From Solibacteraceae bacterium (lineage in GTDB: Bacteria > Acidobacteriota > Terriglobia > Bryobacterales > Bryobacteraceae), in the NCBI GenBank assembly GCA_026984795.1, contig JALSRK010000043.1:1-56424 (forward strand): a stretch of DNA of 56,424 bases. Direction: 5' to 3'. Positions within the stretch are counted from its first letter, which is position 1; every line of letters starts with the position of its first letter. Positions 1 through 11,061 of the stretch are shown in pieces. A program made the translations under genes and the position numbers. Below the pieces are notes generated by a model. The model was not told the DNA's origin. It saw nothing but the letters and a program-made list of their open reading frames with translations, and ran no database searches.

Positions 1-77
1 CGCCGAAACGGCGTCTTGGCTCCCCGGTAGTCGGCCTCAGGAGGATGCCCGAGTCCTCCCACCTCATCACCGGAGCC
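1..77. other. Strongly foldable sequence at the left edge, possible structured RNA
   Basis: Three nested or adjacent inverted repeats can be seen. The first is a 5-bp hairpin at 1-13. The second is an outer stem pairing 18-23 and 26-28 with 69-77. The third is an inner 6-bp hairpin pairing 40-45 with 54-59. Read on the minus strand, the internal loop carries TGATGA on one side and CTGA on the other, which resembles a box C/D kink-turn. This region lies downstream of the minus-strand oxidoreductase gene, so it could be a leader of a gene beyond the window or a terminator. I do not recognise it as any riboswitch I know, and GC-rich DNA folds readily, so an RNA role is only a guess. Confidence 0.25.
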
Positions 78-142
78 CATCAGCCCGTCGACCGTCAGCC
101 TGCCGGCTGCTTAAGGGCGGATTACGGCCGGCCATGAAGGGT

Positions 143-1504
143 CTATTTCCAACGCCAGGCAAGCGGGAAGCTGATGAGGTCGGCGATCTTGACACGCTCG
201 CCGGTTTGAATGGAGCGCCGGGCTGCGACGCCGATCAGGCTGGCCATGACGCCGGCGCGGGAACCGGCGGCCTTTTCCAGCGGATCCGGCGTCCCGGGTT
301 TGAAGAGCAAGTCCCGGAGCTTGGCGTCGGCGCCGCCGTGTTCGCCCTGGCTCGCCTGGACGGTCCAGGTCTTCGTGCCCCCGAAGTTTTTCGTGAGGCG
401 GAAATCGGCTTCGCCCTTCACTTCCCACGGCTGCCGGTGATACATCCGCACGTCGAGGCGGCCCTTCTCTCCGTTGAACGCAATGCGCTGGCCTTCGTAC
501 GGCATATAGGTATTGAGACTGTAACTGAGCAGCACCCCGTTGGCGTAGCGGACCTCCACGGTCATGGTGTCGTAGGTGTCGATGGCGTTGTCCCAGACGC
601 ACCCGTCGCGATGGTAGCCGTCGGCGTCTTCGCATTCGACGTAGAGCTGGACATACCTCTTGTTTTTCGTGATGTCCCAGTAAAACTTACAGCGATCCGT
701 GAAAGGACACTTGCGACAGTAAGAAGCACGGAACGAATGGTTCTTGCCGTAAAACGCCACCCGGCCGAAAGCGTGCACCTCGGCGGGATCGGCGTCGAGC
801 CACCAGTTCATCTGGTCGAAATGATGCGAGGCCTTGTGGCAGAGCAGAGAGCCGGAGAAGCGCATCTTGCCGTGCCACCGCCGGAAGTAATCTGCCCCGT
901 GGTGTATGTCCAGGTACTCCTCGAACTCGGCGGAGATGATGCGGCCGAGTTCGCCGCTCATCAGCACCTTCTTGATCTCCTCGTCCGGGTTGCCATGACG
1001 GGCGTTGAAGGTCACGATGATCTTCTTGCCGGTGCGGACCTCGGCTTCGAGCAGGTCCTGGCATTGTTTGGCCTCAGTGGCGAGGGGCTTCTCACAGATG
1101 GCGTTGACGCCGAGTTCCATGGCCCGGATGGCATAACCGGCGTGAAAGCAGTCCGTAGTCGTAATAATGACGGCGTCAGGCCGGGTTTCCTTCACCATGC
1201 GGTCGAATTCGTCCGCCAGATACGTGGGGGCGTCCACTCCAGTTAGAGCGGGCGCTTTGGCGACGCGTTTCGGGTTGATGTCGCAGAAACCGACGAGTTC
1301 GACATATTCGCCGTGGGTTCTCATCATGGTCCGGCCCCAAGTCGCGGTGCCACGGGAGCCGGTGCCGACGGTGGCGAGGCGGATCTTGCCGGAGGCGGTG
1401 GCCCGGGCTTCCGGCATCGCGGCGGCGGCGAGCGCCGCCAGAGCGGCTCTGCCACTGTGGCCGAGAAACGTGCGGCGGTCGAGAGCGTCAGATCGGATTT
1501 TCAT
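143..1504 (-). CDS. Tat-exported Gfo/Idh/MocA family oxidoreductase
   Basis: Predicted NAD(P)-dependent oxidoreductase of 453 residues, probably acting on a sugar or inositol derivative outside the cytoplasm. The N-terminus has a twin-arginine signal (DRRTFLGHSGRAALAALAAA). It is followed by the Rossmann region (LATVGTGSRG) and the family motif EKPLATEAKQ, whose Lys is the usual catalytic residue. A Cys-rich stretch (CRKCPFTDRC) occurs in many members of this subgroup and may bind metal. I chose the ATG at 1504 over the TTG at 1510 because a GGAGG box sits 6 bases before it. The substrate cannot be told from sequence. A second, distant family member lies at 30418-31770. Confidence 0.88.
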   Translation of the reverse strand: MKIRSDALDRRTFLGHSGRAALAALAAAAMPEARATASGKIRLATVGTGSRGTATWGRTMMRTHGEYVELVGFCDINPKRVAKAPALTGVDAPTYLADEFDRMVKETRPDAVIITTTDCFHAGYAIRAMELGVNAICEKPLATEAKQCQDLLEAEVRTGKKIIVTFNARHGNPDEEIKKVLMSGELGRIISAEFEEYLDIHHGADYFRRWHGKMRFSGSLLCHKASHHFDQMNWWLDADPAEVHAFGRVAFYGKNHSFRASYCRKCPFTDRCKFYWDITKNKRYVQLYVECEDADGYHRDGCVWDNAIDTYDTMTVEVRYANGVLLSYSLNTYMPYEGQRIAFNGEKGRLDVRMYHRQPWEVKGEADFRLTKNFGGTKTWTVQASQGEHGGADAKLRDLLFKPGTPDPLEKAAGSRAGVMASLIGVAARRSIQTGERVKIADLISFPLAWRWK

Positions 1505-1545
1505 CGGCAACCTCCATGGACGGGGATATCGGTAACACTGGGAGA

Positions 1546-1551
1546 ATTATA
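1546..1551 (-). promoter_or_regulatory. Perfect -10 hexamer upstream of the Gfo/Idh gene
   Basis: On the minus strand this reads TATAAT, about 40 bases before the ATG at 1504. No good -35 box sits at the usual 16-18 base distance; a TTGCCG lies only 13 bases away. A sigma-70-type promoter is plausible but not proven. Confidence 0.35.
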
Positions 1552-1682
1552 CGCGTCCTCGATGCGGCAAAGGGAGGCCGGCGGAGGAGCCTCAGGAAAC
1601 GGCCCGCCGGGCGGCCGTATCAAGCAGCGCTTCCCCGGGGCGGGGCCTCTCGGCGGAGAGGCGCGGAGGCGGGGCGGCCAGG

Positions 1683-3416
1683 TCAGGTCTCGTTGGCTAC
1701 GCGGCGGTAGAAGGCCAGTTCCGCGGTGGCGCGCTCCCGGCTGCGGCGGGTTTGCCACATGCGGTCGCGGGCGGCGCTGACCACCTCACTCAACGGCACG
1801 CCGCTCATGTCGGCGGCGCCCCAACTGAACATGATCGGATGCCGCGCCACCGAGCGGATCTGGTAATCCCACAGGCGCTGCGAGATGTACTGGAGCCGCC
1901 GTTGCGACGCGGCGCCGGTTTCACCGGGGAGGATGAGCAGGAACTCGTCTTTGCCCGAGCGGCAGGCGAAATCGACGGGGGTGAGCAGCGAGCGGAGGAA
2001 CTCCTCAATCTGCGTGAGCGCGTCAGGCTCATCCGCCCCGGTTACGGAGAGGGCCACCGCGGTACCTTGGAAAACTGCGGTAGAGCTGAGCGCCTCAGCG
2101 AACACGGAGTAGTCGTGGAAACCCGGCGGCAGTTGAAGCTCACCCAGCGACCGCGTCGGTGCGGTGGGGATCCGAACGGTTCTTTCGGCCTCCATTGCAC
2201 CGCCCGTAGGACTTTCCGAAGATCCCGTCTGTTCCAGTTCCCGGCCGGACGGCGGCTCCGCACCGCCCGGCTCTCCGGCTTCGTAGCCGGAAGCAGTGGG
2301 CAGCGGGGTGGTTTCCTCGTCTGCGGCGTGGGCGGGCTCGGCCTCCTGGCCCGCTTCCGGCTTCGCCTCCGTGGAGCTGGTGAGGCCGGACCAGCGGTCC
2401 TCGTCGCCGCCCGGCAACAAAGAGTCGCGAAGATTAATGCGATTGGCGGCCAGAACGTCGATGGGCGTCACTTTCCCGAAGGCAGGGCTCTCCGGTGGAA
2501 TTTCCCCGGGAGCCCGGGCGGGCTCAGGTGGTTGTTCTCTTCCCGCCGTCTCAACCGATTCTCCGGGCTCTGCCGAGCCAGACCCGGCAGGCTGGATTTC
2601 AGGAGCCTCTGGCAGTTTGTCCCCTGGTTGCTGTTCCACGCGTTCAATCCACGACCGTCCCGGCTCCGCAGGAGCCTGGGTTTCTGCGGGAGGAACGGCT
2701 TCCCCGGTCTCTTCAAGCGCGGTTTCCTCCGGTGGAATCCCCTCAGCGGGAGCAGGCGGCTCCGGCTTGGGAAGCTCTTCAGAGGAGGGTTCGAAGCCGG
2801 CCGGCGTCACCACCGGCCGGGCCTCTGGTTCCGCCGCTGGCGCTTCGTGCATTCGGTCGAGTTCCGCAATGACCGGCCCACTGGAGACCTCTTCCGGTTG
2901 GGCCAGGTCGTGGACGGCCCGGGGCTCGTCGAAACCCTTCGGTTCGGCCGCCGGCTGCTTTAGCTCCGGCGCCGCTGGTCCAGAAGGATCGAAATGCATA
3001 GGGCGCTCGACTGGATCCACCGCGGCGCGCTTGCGGATCCGGTCCGCCAGATCGTCCACCTCGCCCAGTTCGGCCTCCGTTGCCCAGCGCTGCGGCTTCG
3101 GCTCCAGGCGGATTTCGGGCGGTTCAGCCTTCTCGAACTTGGGTTGCGGCGCCACCGGGCCCGCGCCCGGCGGCGGGGCGCCGCCGGAGACCTCGGCCGT
3201 CTCATTCACGGGCTCGACGCGTGGCTGCCGCGGCGAAGGCGCTGCGCGGCCGAGCCAGCGTTCCCGCTCCTGCTGACGGACCACGAGTTCCACGTTGCGC
3301 TCCCGCAACGCTTCATTGTTGCCTTTCAGAAAGTCCGTGAGCAGCGCCACGAACACCGCCCCGAGGACAAGCGCCAAGCTCACGAAGATCTGAATCTCTA
3401 GCGTCCCTAAGTCCAT
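1683..3416 (-). CDS. Membrane-anchored protein with Pro/Glu-rich linker and degenerate GGDEF domain
   Basis: A 577-residue protein in three parts. Residues 4-28 form one membrane helix (LEIQIFVSLALVLGAVFVAL). A charged stretch (ALRERNVELVVRQQERERW) and a long disordered linker very rich in Pro, Glu and Ala run to about residue 410. The C-terminal ~130 residues look like a diguanylate-cyclase fold whose signature is SGKDEF (about 487-492) instead of GGDEF. The changed second residue makes cyclase activity uncertain; the domain may bind nucleotide or act as a sensor. I start at the ATG at 3416, just before the membrane helix, because the 49 residues upstream look non-coding. No strong ribosome binding site is visible. 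Neighbours give no further clue. Confidence 0.72.
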   Translation of the reverse strand: MDLGTLEIQIFVSLALVLGAVFVALLTDFLKGNNEALRERNVELVVRQQERERWLGRAAPSPRQPRVEPVNETAEVSGGAPPPGAGPVAPQPKFEKAEPPEIRLEPKPQRWATEAELGEVDDLADRIRKRAAVDPVERPMHFDPSGPAAPELKQPAAEPKGFDEPRAVHDLAQPEEVSSGPVIAELDRMHEAPAAEPEARPVVTPAGFEPSSEELPKPEPPAPAEGIPPEETALEETGEAVPPAETQAPAEPGRSWIERVEQQPGDKLPEAPEIQPAGSGSAEPGESVETAGREQPPEPARAPGEIPPESPAFGKVTPIDVLAANRINLRDSLLPGGDEDRWSGLTSSTEAKPEAGQEAEPAHAADEETTPLPTASGYEAGEPGGAEPPSGRELEQTGSSESPTGGAMEAERTVRIPTAPTRSLGELQLPPGFHDYSVFAEALSSTAVFQGTAVALSVTGADEPDALTQIEEFLRSLLTPVDFACRSGKDEFLLILPGETGAASQRRLQYISQRLWDYQIRSVARHPIMFSWGAADMSGVPLSEVVSAARDRMWQTRRSRERATAELAFYRRVANET

Positions 3417-3590
3417 TGCCGGCTGAGATTCTAATCGGACAAAACAGCGTTCCAGAATAGGGGGGATGGCTGATTTCTCGGTAGAAAACCCTCCCCTCTC
3501 TAGTGGAAGGACCGGAGAAACCAGGGGCCCCTCCCCTGACGAGCCGTGCGAGGGGACCTGCACGAACCCGCTGGCCTCACGCTCCGGCGG

Positions 3591-4403
3591 TCAGATCGGC
3601 AAGCGGCGTCCCGGGACAGGGATCTTAGGCCCTTGCTTTTTCTTCGGCTGCGGCCCCTCACCGGAGCTATGCCGCCGCGGCCGGGGCATGGCGGGGCCGA
3701 AGTCGATCTCCTCTTCCGTGAACGTCAGGGGCCTGTCGAGCACCATCTCCAATGTCGTTCCTTTCGCCAGCACGGCATCCGGACCCCGGGAGAGCAGGAC
3801 GCCGACGAGCCCGGCGGTGGCTCCGGCGGCGGCGCCGATGCCCGCCCCCATACCGGTGCTGCCGCCGATCGCCCCGGCGATGGTGCCAGCGGAGGCTCCG
3901 GCGGCGGCCGCTTCACCCACGGTGCGGGCGTCGCCGGCCTTGTTGCCCTCGCTGCGGATCTTACCCTCTTCCCGGTCCAGATCCTCCCGCGCCCGCCCGT
4001 CGAGGCTGCCGATGCGGGCCCGGAAGTCCCGCGTAACGCCGTTCGGCAGCGTGAGGGAATCGAACCGGACATAAAGCTCGCCGCGGCCCTTGATGCGGCC
4101 GGGGCGCTTGACGCTGGTGACGGTCCCGGCCACCCAGGAGCCGGGCGGGATCACGATGCGCCCGTTGGCCATGATCGGGAAGACAGTTTCCAGATAGATG
4201 CGGTCCCCCACGGCGGCGTTCTTGGTGCTGACGCTGTTGATCATCGCCAGCGGGATCCGCGTCCCGGGCTCGATCACGTACTGGGCGGAGTCTTTCCGCC
4301 CGGCGAGTTCCTGACGTTGCTCACCGGCTTGCCGGCGGGCGGGCTCCTGAGCCGCCAACATGGCTGCGAACACGCCCGCCGTCACCAGCCATTTCCCTTG
4401 CAT
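3591..4403 (-). CDS. Exported glycine-zipper protein, hypothetical
   Basis: A 270-residue protein with an N-terminal signal sequence (KWLVTAGVFAAMLAAQEPA). It then has a beta-rich region starting around GTRIPLAMINSVSTK and running through DRIYLETVFPI and VIPPGSWVAGTV, which resembles the small beta-barrel segment of TrbI/VirB10-like proteins. After that comes an Ala/Gly-rich stretch (AAAGASAGTIAGAIGGSTG) typical of glycine zippers that insert in or lie along membranes. The C-terminal end is basic and Pro-rich. The ATG at 4403 has a perfect GGAGG box 5 bases upstream. A TAGAAT hexamer at 4427-4432 (minus) may be part of its promoter. Such proteins are common hypotheticals in Acidobacteriota; I cannot assign a function. 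Confidence 0.75.
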   Translation of the reverse strand: MQGKWLVTAGVFAAMLAAQEPARRQAGEQRQELAGRKDSAQYVIEPGTRIPLAMINSVSTKNAAVGDRIYLETVFPIMANGRIVIPPGSWVAGTVTSVKRPGRIKGRGELYVRFDSLTLPNGVTRDFRARIGSLDGRAREDLDREEGKIRSEGNKAGDARTVGEAAAAGASAGTIAGAIGGSTGMGAGIGAAAGATAGLVGVLLSRGPDAVLAKGTTLEMVLDRPLTFTEEEIDFGPAMPRPRRHSSGEGPQPKKKQGPKIPVPGRRLPI

Positions 4404-4513
4404 CCGGTCCTCCCTCTTCTTCCGCCATTCTAGCGTACACACAGTGAAACGGCTCCTGGATTCAGAAAGTTGCGAGGATTTTCGCCGCCGGGCCGCTGCC
4501 CGGCGCGGCGGCC

Positions 4514-5314
4514 TCACCGCTCCACCGGCAAATAGACGCCGGCGGGGCTGGGGATGCCCGCGGCCACGATGCGGATCTCCGGGCGCGGGGCCACGCCGCC
4601 GGGCAAGCGCAGGTTGATCTGATACAGACCGGCGTAGCCGGGCGTGACGCCGGCGTACAGGATGTCCTCCTGCGCCACGGGCGCGCCGTCCAGCCACAGG
4701 CTGAACTCGTCCTTCTTCTCCAGCTCCGCCGCGAACGGCGCGAGCACCCCGGGGGGAAAACCGGGGCGGGTGGGGCCGAACCCGGTGCCGTAGAGGACGA
4801 CGATTTCGCCCGGGCGGGCCGGACTGTCTTCCGTGGCCACCGAGCCGTCGGGGCGGACGGCGATGGCCGTGGTTTCATCGAGCAGATAGAGCGCCGGGGC
4901 GGCCTCGCGCAACCGCAAGCGCACCTTCGGGCCGGCGCGGCCGTCGCGGACGATCTGGAGATAAGCCGTGCCGGGAACCAGATTGCCGGGGATCAGCAGG
5001 TTGACCTGCGTCGGCGAGACGAAGTAGAGCGGGGCCGGGACGTTGTTGATGAGCACCCAGACGCCGGTGCCGGTGAGCATCGTGGGTAAGGAGCCTTGGC
5101 GCAGATCGTCGGCCGAGACGGCGCGGGTCGTCCAGGACAGGTTCTGGCCGTAGAGCGACGCAATCGTATTGGGGGCCAGCGGACCCGAGGCGTTGGTAGC
5201 CGAATTGACGATGCTGGCGGAAGAATAGGTGGGCGCCGAGCCGCTCCCACCGTTCTCGGCCGCAGCGGGTGATCCGAGACACAGCAGCGCCAGCAGGCAA
5301 GCTGCGACCCACAT
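4514..5314 (-). CDS. Secreted TIGR03437-domain protein (domain alone)
   Basis: A 266-residue protein with a classic signal peptide (WVAACLLALLCLGSPAAAEN) followed by little more than the Solibacter-type C-terminal domain. Its landmarks are SSASIVNSATNASGPLAPNT, IASLYGQNLS, SPTQVNLLIPG, RPGEIVVLYGTGFGPT, ILYAGVTPGYAGLYQINLRL and a closing VYLPVE. In other family members this domain ends larger secreted proteins and shows an Ig/TIG-like beta pattern. Here it stands alone, so it may be an adaptor or a cell-surface module. The role of the domain is unknown. It is followed on the same strand by the glycine-zipper gene after a gap of about 110 bases. Confidence 0.85.
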   Translation of the reverse strand: MWVAACLLALLCLGSPAAAENGGSGSAPTYSSASIVNSATNASGPLAPNTIASLYGQNLSWTTRAVSADDLRQGSLPTMLTGTGVWVLINNVPAPLYFVSPTQVNLLIPGNLVPGTAYLQIVRDGRAGPKVRLRLREAAPALYLLDETTAIAVRPDGSVATEDSPARPGEIVVLYGTGFGPTRPGFPPGVLAPFAAELEKKDEFSLWLDGAPVAQEDILYAGVTPGYAGLYQINLRLPGGVAPRPEIRIVAAGIPSPAGVYLPVER

Positions 5315-5378
5315 ACCGGGAAACGTGCCTTCCGCCCCCTAGTCTACGGCTGGATCTGCGGGAGGTCTATATCTCCGC

Positions 5379-6749
5379 CTATTCCGTGGTGATATAAAGC
5401 TCCTGGCCCGTGGGTTGGCCGTCGAGGGAGAGTTCGATGCGGTGGTCGCCGGGTCCGAGGTTCGGCACCTTCACCTGGAACTGATACAGGCCGACGAAGC
5501 CGGGAGCCAGGAATCCGTCCGCCTCCTCGGCCTCGACGCCGCCGAAAGTGAAGCGGAAGTCGGCCACGATCCGTGAGAGACCTTCAGGAATCTCACCGGG
5601 CGGCACCGGAGGCGCCACCGGCCCGCAACCCAGGGCATAGAAGATGATGGTCTCGCCGGGGCGGGCCGGGCGCAGAGCGACGCCGTTTACGAGATCCGGC
5701 GGCCCGACGTAGGTGACGTAATCGGAAAACAGCGCCACCACATATTTCTTTCCGTCCCGTTCCCAGAGCGGATGCTCGAGCAGCGCGGGCGTCAGGCGGA
5801 ACATGTTCACCTGGACGGTGTTGCTCTCCCCGCCCGGGTGGCGGACCTGCACCGAGACCGGCCCTTCGTGATCGTCGTCGGGCACGACGGCGTTGACTTG
5901 AGTGGGGCTGACGTAGCTCACCGTGGCCTGTTTGCCGTTGATCAGCACCTCCACGCCGTCGAGCGCCATCGGCCCCACGCCACCGGGCTCGAGGCCGGGC
6001 GTGAAGTCCACCCCCGCCCACTGCCGCTGGGTGGCGGCCAGATTCTCGCCGAAGATCTGGACATAAGTGCCGGGCGAGAGCCGTTCGCTGTTGTCGAACG
6101 CTTGCAGGACGGGCTGGGCCTGGCGGATCAGGGGCGCGGCGGTGAAGGTGACCGGCTGGAGGGTGTAGCTGGCGGTGTAGATCCGGTCCCCGGTAGGCGT
6201 GCCGCTGGCGTTGGCGGCATTGGCCGCGATGTAAACCTCTACGGGACCGCCGTCCTCGGCCGGCGGGGTCCACTCGACATGGAAGATGTTCTCCGGCTTG
6301 GCGTCGCTGTGCTGGATGAACTCGACAGGGAACATGTCCGGACAAGCGCCGCCGGCGGGCCTCTCGCCGCCGTCCTCGCAGATGACCAGGGTATCCGGAC
6401 CCGGCGAGTGAAACGTTCCGGCCTGGGCGAACTCCGGATTGGAAGCCAGCCGGGCAGTAGCCTGGAAGCCGAAGACCTTGGCGTCCGGATCGGTGACAGT
6501 CACGAGCCAGGATTGCTTCTGGCCGGGAATATACGTGAGCCCGGAGGGAAACGCGATTTCCACGCGGCCAGGGCCGGAATCCGGCGTGCCGACGTGGCAG
6601 TCCGCTCGAGCGCAGACCTGGTCTCCCGGCGCCCCGGTGCTCCGCGGCGGCGGCCCGAAGCGGGAATAGGCGATCACGAGCAACGGTACGATCGCCCAGG
6701 CGATGACGGCATACCGGAACGGGCGTTTCTCACGCATGGACCTTTTCAT
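5379..6749 (-). CDS. Exported Reeler-like protein with CX4CH motif and TIGR03437 C-terminus
   Basis: A 456-residue protein. A membrane or signal helix (YAVIAWAIVPLLVIAY) is followed by APGDQVCARADCHVG, a Cys-x4-Cys-His motif of the type that can bind haem c. Next is a beta-sandwich region with the features of Reeler / choice-of-anchor V domains (PSGLTYIPGQKQSWLVTV, KVFGFQATARL, YIAANAANASGTPTGDRIY). From about residue 215 comes a complete TIGR03437 domain. The ATG at 6749 overlaps the mutY stop as ATGA; an alternative ATG at 6737 has an AAAGG box. A clear paralogue lies at 50457-51797. Haem attachment is a hypothesis, and the ligand of the Reeler part is unknown. Confidence 0.84.
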   Translation of the reverse strand: MKRSMREKRPFRYAVIAWAIVPLLVIAYSRFGPPPRSTGAPGDQVCARADCHVGTPDSGPGRVEIAFPSGLTYIPGQKQSWLVTVTDPDAKVFGFQATARLASNPEFAQAGTFHSPGPDTLVICEDGGERPAGGACPDMFPVEFIQHSDAKPENIFHVEWTPPAEDGGPVEVYIAANAANASGTPTGDRIYTASYTLQPVTFTAAPLIRQAQPVLQAFDNSERLSPGTYVQIFGENLAATQRQWAGVDFTPGLEPGGVGPMALDGVEVLINGKQATVSYVSPTQVNAVVPDDDHEGPVSVQVRHPGGESNTVQVNMFRLTPALLEHPLWERDGKKYVVALFSDYVTYVGPPDLVNGVALRPARPGETIIFYALGCGPVAPPVPPGEIPEGLSRIVADFRFTFGGVEAEEADGFLAPGFVGLYQFQVKVPNLGPGDHRIELSLDGQPTGQELYITTE

Positions 6750-7774
6750 TCTTCAACACTTCCGCGCCCGGCGTGTTGCGGCGGCTTTTCCGCCAACGCC
6801 AAAGCTTTCTTGGCCGTGGTCGTCAGGGGCAGATCGCCGAGCCGGGACTTCGGCACCCACCGGAGCCCGTCCGGCGGCTCTTGCTCCAACTGCGCGCGCA
6901 CTACGCGGACACGATACCGGTGGTGGGTGATGGCGTGGCGGAACTCTCCGCATATCCCCACCAGCCGGGCTTCCGGCAGCTCCGCGGCATCGGGAAGCTC
7001 CCAGAAGCCGGCCAGTCGGCCCTCGTGCGCCGGGCGCACCCGCAGCAGGATCTCCGGGCCGCGCTCGATCACCAGCAGCGTCGATTCGATGCGCTGAGGG
7101 GCGCGGCCCGGGCTGCGAACCGGCAGGGCCTCCTGCGTGCCGGCCTTGTGCGCGGCGCACAGCGCGGCCACGGGGCAGGCGCCGCACCGGGGGTTCCGGG
7201 GGAGGCAGACCACCGCCCCCAGCTCCATCATCGCCTGGTTGTGCTCTCCGGGCCGCCGCGGGTCGAGCAGCTCCTGGGCCAAGGCGGACAGCCGTTTCCT
7301 GACCCGTGCCTCGCGGAGGTCGCCGTGGTCGTTCCCGAGCCGGGCCAGTACGCGCAGCACGTTGCCGTCGGCGACCGCGTGCGGCCGGCTGAAGACGATG
7401 CTGGCAACCGCCGCCGCCGTGTAGTCCCCCACGCCCGGCAGGCGCCGCCAGCCATCGTAGTCTTCGGGGAATCCGCCCTGTTCGACGATCATGCGGGCCG
7501 CGCGCTGAAGATTGCGGGCCCGGGAATAGTAGCCCAAGCCGCTCCAGGCGGCCAGAAGCTGCTCTTCCGGGGCGCGGGCCAGGCTTTCCACGTCCGGAAA
7601 CAGCCGGAGGAAGCGCTCGTAGTAGGGGACGACGGCGGCCACGCGCGTCTGCTGGAGCATGATCTCGCTCACCCAGACGCGGTAGGGATCCGGGCTCGCG
7701 CGCCACGGCAGAGGCCGGGCATGGCGGCGGAACCACTCCCGGAGACGCCGTCTGATGGCCGTCTTGCGCCCCAC
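6746..7774 (-). CDS. mutY: A/G-specific adenine glycosylase MutY
   Basis: Removes adenine mispaired with 8-oxoguanine or guanine during base-excision repair. About 342 residues. The N-terminal part has PLPWRASPDPYRVWVSEIML followed by LQQTR, with the catalytic Glu before LQQTR, and the helix-hairpin-helix LPGVGDYTAAAVASI with the catalytic Asp. The 4Fe-4S cluster is intact as C-x6-C-x2-C-x5-C in CLPRNPRCGACPVAALC. The C-terminal part is the NUDIX-like domain that recognises 8-oxoguanine. The start is uncertain: I prefer the GTG at 7774, which leaves 13 bases to the divergent uvrA ATG; the open frame runs up to 7837. The downstream gene on this strand overlaps the stop by ATGA, so they are probably co-transcribed. 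Confidence 0.93.
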   Translation of the reverse strand: MGRKTAIRRRLREWFRRHARPLPWRASPDPYRVWVSEIMLQQTRVAAVVPYYERFLRLFPDVESLARAPEEQLLAAWSGLGYYSRARNLQRAARMIVEQGGFPEDYDGWRRLPGVGDYTAAAVASIVFSRPHAVADGNVLRVLARLGNDHGDLREARVRKRLSALAQELLDPRRPGEHNQAMMELGAVVCLPRNPRCGACPVAALCAAHKAGTQEALPVRSPGRAPQRIESTLLVIERGPEILLRVRPAHEGRLAGFWELPDAAELPEARLVGICGEFRHAITHHRYRVRVVRAQLEQEPPDGLRWVPKSRLGDLPLTTTAKKALALAEKPPQHAGRGSVEE

Positions 7775-7787
7775 TGTTATACTGTAG

Positions 7788-10610
<2,823 letters not shown>

Positions 10611-10645
10611 GGGTTTCCAGCGCCGCGCCGCTCGGCTCCGGCCCG

Positions 10646-10662
10646 GCCCCGGTGGCCGGGGC
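10646..10662 (+). terminator. GC-rich hairpin after uvrA
   Basis: A perfect 7-bp inverted repeat (GCCCCGG/CCGGGGC) with a 3-base loop, 36 bases after the uvrA stop. No run of T follows, so it is at best a weak or Rho-assisted terminator. Confidence 0.4.
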
Positions 10663-10714
10663 GCGACGGCGGCCGGATCGGGGCGCCGCGGCCCGGCCGA
10701 CGAGGGATCCAGGC

Positions 10715-10744
10715 TTGCGGAGAGCGGCGCCAAACCGCTAGAAT
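10715..10744 (+). promoter_or_regulatory. Putative sigma-70-type promoter of acpP-fabF
   Basis: A -35-like TTGCGG at 10715-10720 and a -10 TAGAAT at 10739-10744 are separated by 18 bases. Transcription would start near 10751, leaving a leader of about 23 bases that contains the TTGGAGG box of acpP. Confidence 0.55.
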
Positions 10745-10773
10745 TACGGCTTTGCAAGTCGTTTGGAGGATTC

Positions 10774-11013
10774 ATGGCTGTTGCTGAAAAGGTGAAGGAA
10801 ATCATCGTCGAACAACTGGGCGTTGACGAGAACCAGGTGGACGATTCCGCCTCTTTCGTAGACGACCTCGGGGCCGATTCGCTGGACATCGTCGAGCTGG
10901 TCATGGCTTTCGAAGAAGCCTTCGATCTGGACATCCCGGACGAAGACGCCGAGAAGATCACCACGGTCAAGGACGCCATACAGTACATCAAAGAGAAGTC
11001 CGGGAAGGAGTAG
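10774..11013 (+). CDS. acpP: Acyl carrier protein
   Basis: Carries the growing acyl chain in fatty-acid synthesis on a 4'-phosphopantetheine arm. The 79-residue length, acidic composition and motif [19 protein letters not shown] are diagnostic, and Ser36 of DSL is the attachment site. The ATG at 10774 follows a strong GGAGG box. It is directly followed by fabF, the usual arrangement. Confidence 0.97.
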   Translation: MAVAEKVKEIIVEQLGVDENQVDDSASFVDDLGADSLDIVELVMAFEEAFDLDIPDEDAEKITTVKDAIQYIKEKSGKE

Positions 11014-11061
11014 CAGAAGGCCCGGCGTTCCGCAAGTTTCCGGCGTAGGGGGTGTGGTTCC

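Noticed and set aside
1-142. Known riboswitch (cobalamin, TPP, SAM, glycine, c-di-GMP, fluoride)
   Set aside because: The structured left edge lacks the conserved sequence boxes of each of these classes as far as I recall them.
3543-3570. Sequence GAGCCGTGCG...GCACGAACC resembling group II intron domain V
   Set aside because: Only five base pairs (CGTGC/GCACG) form. The lower stem with GGTTC is absent and there is no reverse-transcriptase gene nearby.
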